From Lactobacillaceae bacterium UBA639 (lineage in GTDB: Bacteria > Bacillota > Bacilli > Lactobacillales > Lactobacillaceae), in assembly GCA_002299975.1 (NCBI GenBank), contig DBOT01000097.1:12169-18967 (forward strand): a DNA stretch of 6,799 nucleotides, given 5' to 3'. The notes beneath the pieces are model-generated. The model did no database searches. It saw only the letters and a list, made by a program, of their open reading frames with translations, and had not been told where the DNA came from. Positions 6,797 through 6,799 of the stretch are shown here, in pieces (the first letter of the stretch is position 1; each line of letters opens with the position of its first letter). A program made the position numbers and the translations under genes.

Positions 6797-6799
6797 TTA

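Overview
The window looks like chromosome of a low-GC-lineage Gram-positive (Firmicutes) lactic acid bacterium, most likely in the Lactobacillaceae and plausibly Limosilactobacillus. The grounds are an RNA polymerase delta subunit, a LipL-type octanoyltransferase, a YwfO/EF1143-type HD phosphohydrolase, a choloylglycine-hydrolase-family protein, strong AAGGAG ribosome sites and a fairly GC-rich codon choice (frequent CGG Arg and GAC Asp). The genus is inference; no ribosomal RNA is present to settle it.

Layout: (1) 1-795, + strand, the C-terminal four fifths of a choloylglycine hydrolase family enzyme cut by the window edge. (2) 808-847, a hairpin terminator serving both converging transcripts. 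(3) 3903 down to 869, - strand, a compact three-gene operon: lipL (lipoyl-relay amidotransferase), a YwfO-type HD dNTP phosphohydrolase and a YidA-type HAD sugar phosphatase, with gaps of only 5 and 3 bases. (4) About 3904-3992, a short divergent promoter region. (5) 3993-6796, + strand: ywiB (DUF1934), rpoE (RNA polymerase delta) and pyrG (CTP synthase). No gene-free stretch exceeds 300 bases; the longest, 5016-5188, is filled by the pyrG promoter and attenuator.

The right half is the conserved Firmicute ywiB-(argS)-rpoE-pyrG neighbourhood, with argS absent here. The best regulatory find is the pyrG leader. A promoter with 17-base spacing is followed by a GGGC start and a 15-bp terminator whose 5' arm is C/U-rich. 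This is the arrangement known from Bacillus subtilis pyrG, where low CTP causes reiterative G addition at the 5' end and the poly-G tail blocks the terminator. This copy also has a perfect inverted repeat immediately after the GGGC that the standard model does not need.

Secondary observations are: a DUF1934 gene whose conserved first strand lies upstream of any ordinary start codon (AUU start suspected); a HAD phosphatase with Asn in place of the usual motif IV Asp; corrected GTG and TTG starts for the HD protein and delta; and overlapping divergent -10 boxes. I see no mobile element, CRISPR array, tRNA or rRNA, and no clear sign of an undescribed multigene system. This is mostly core housekeeping DNA.
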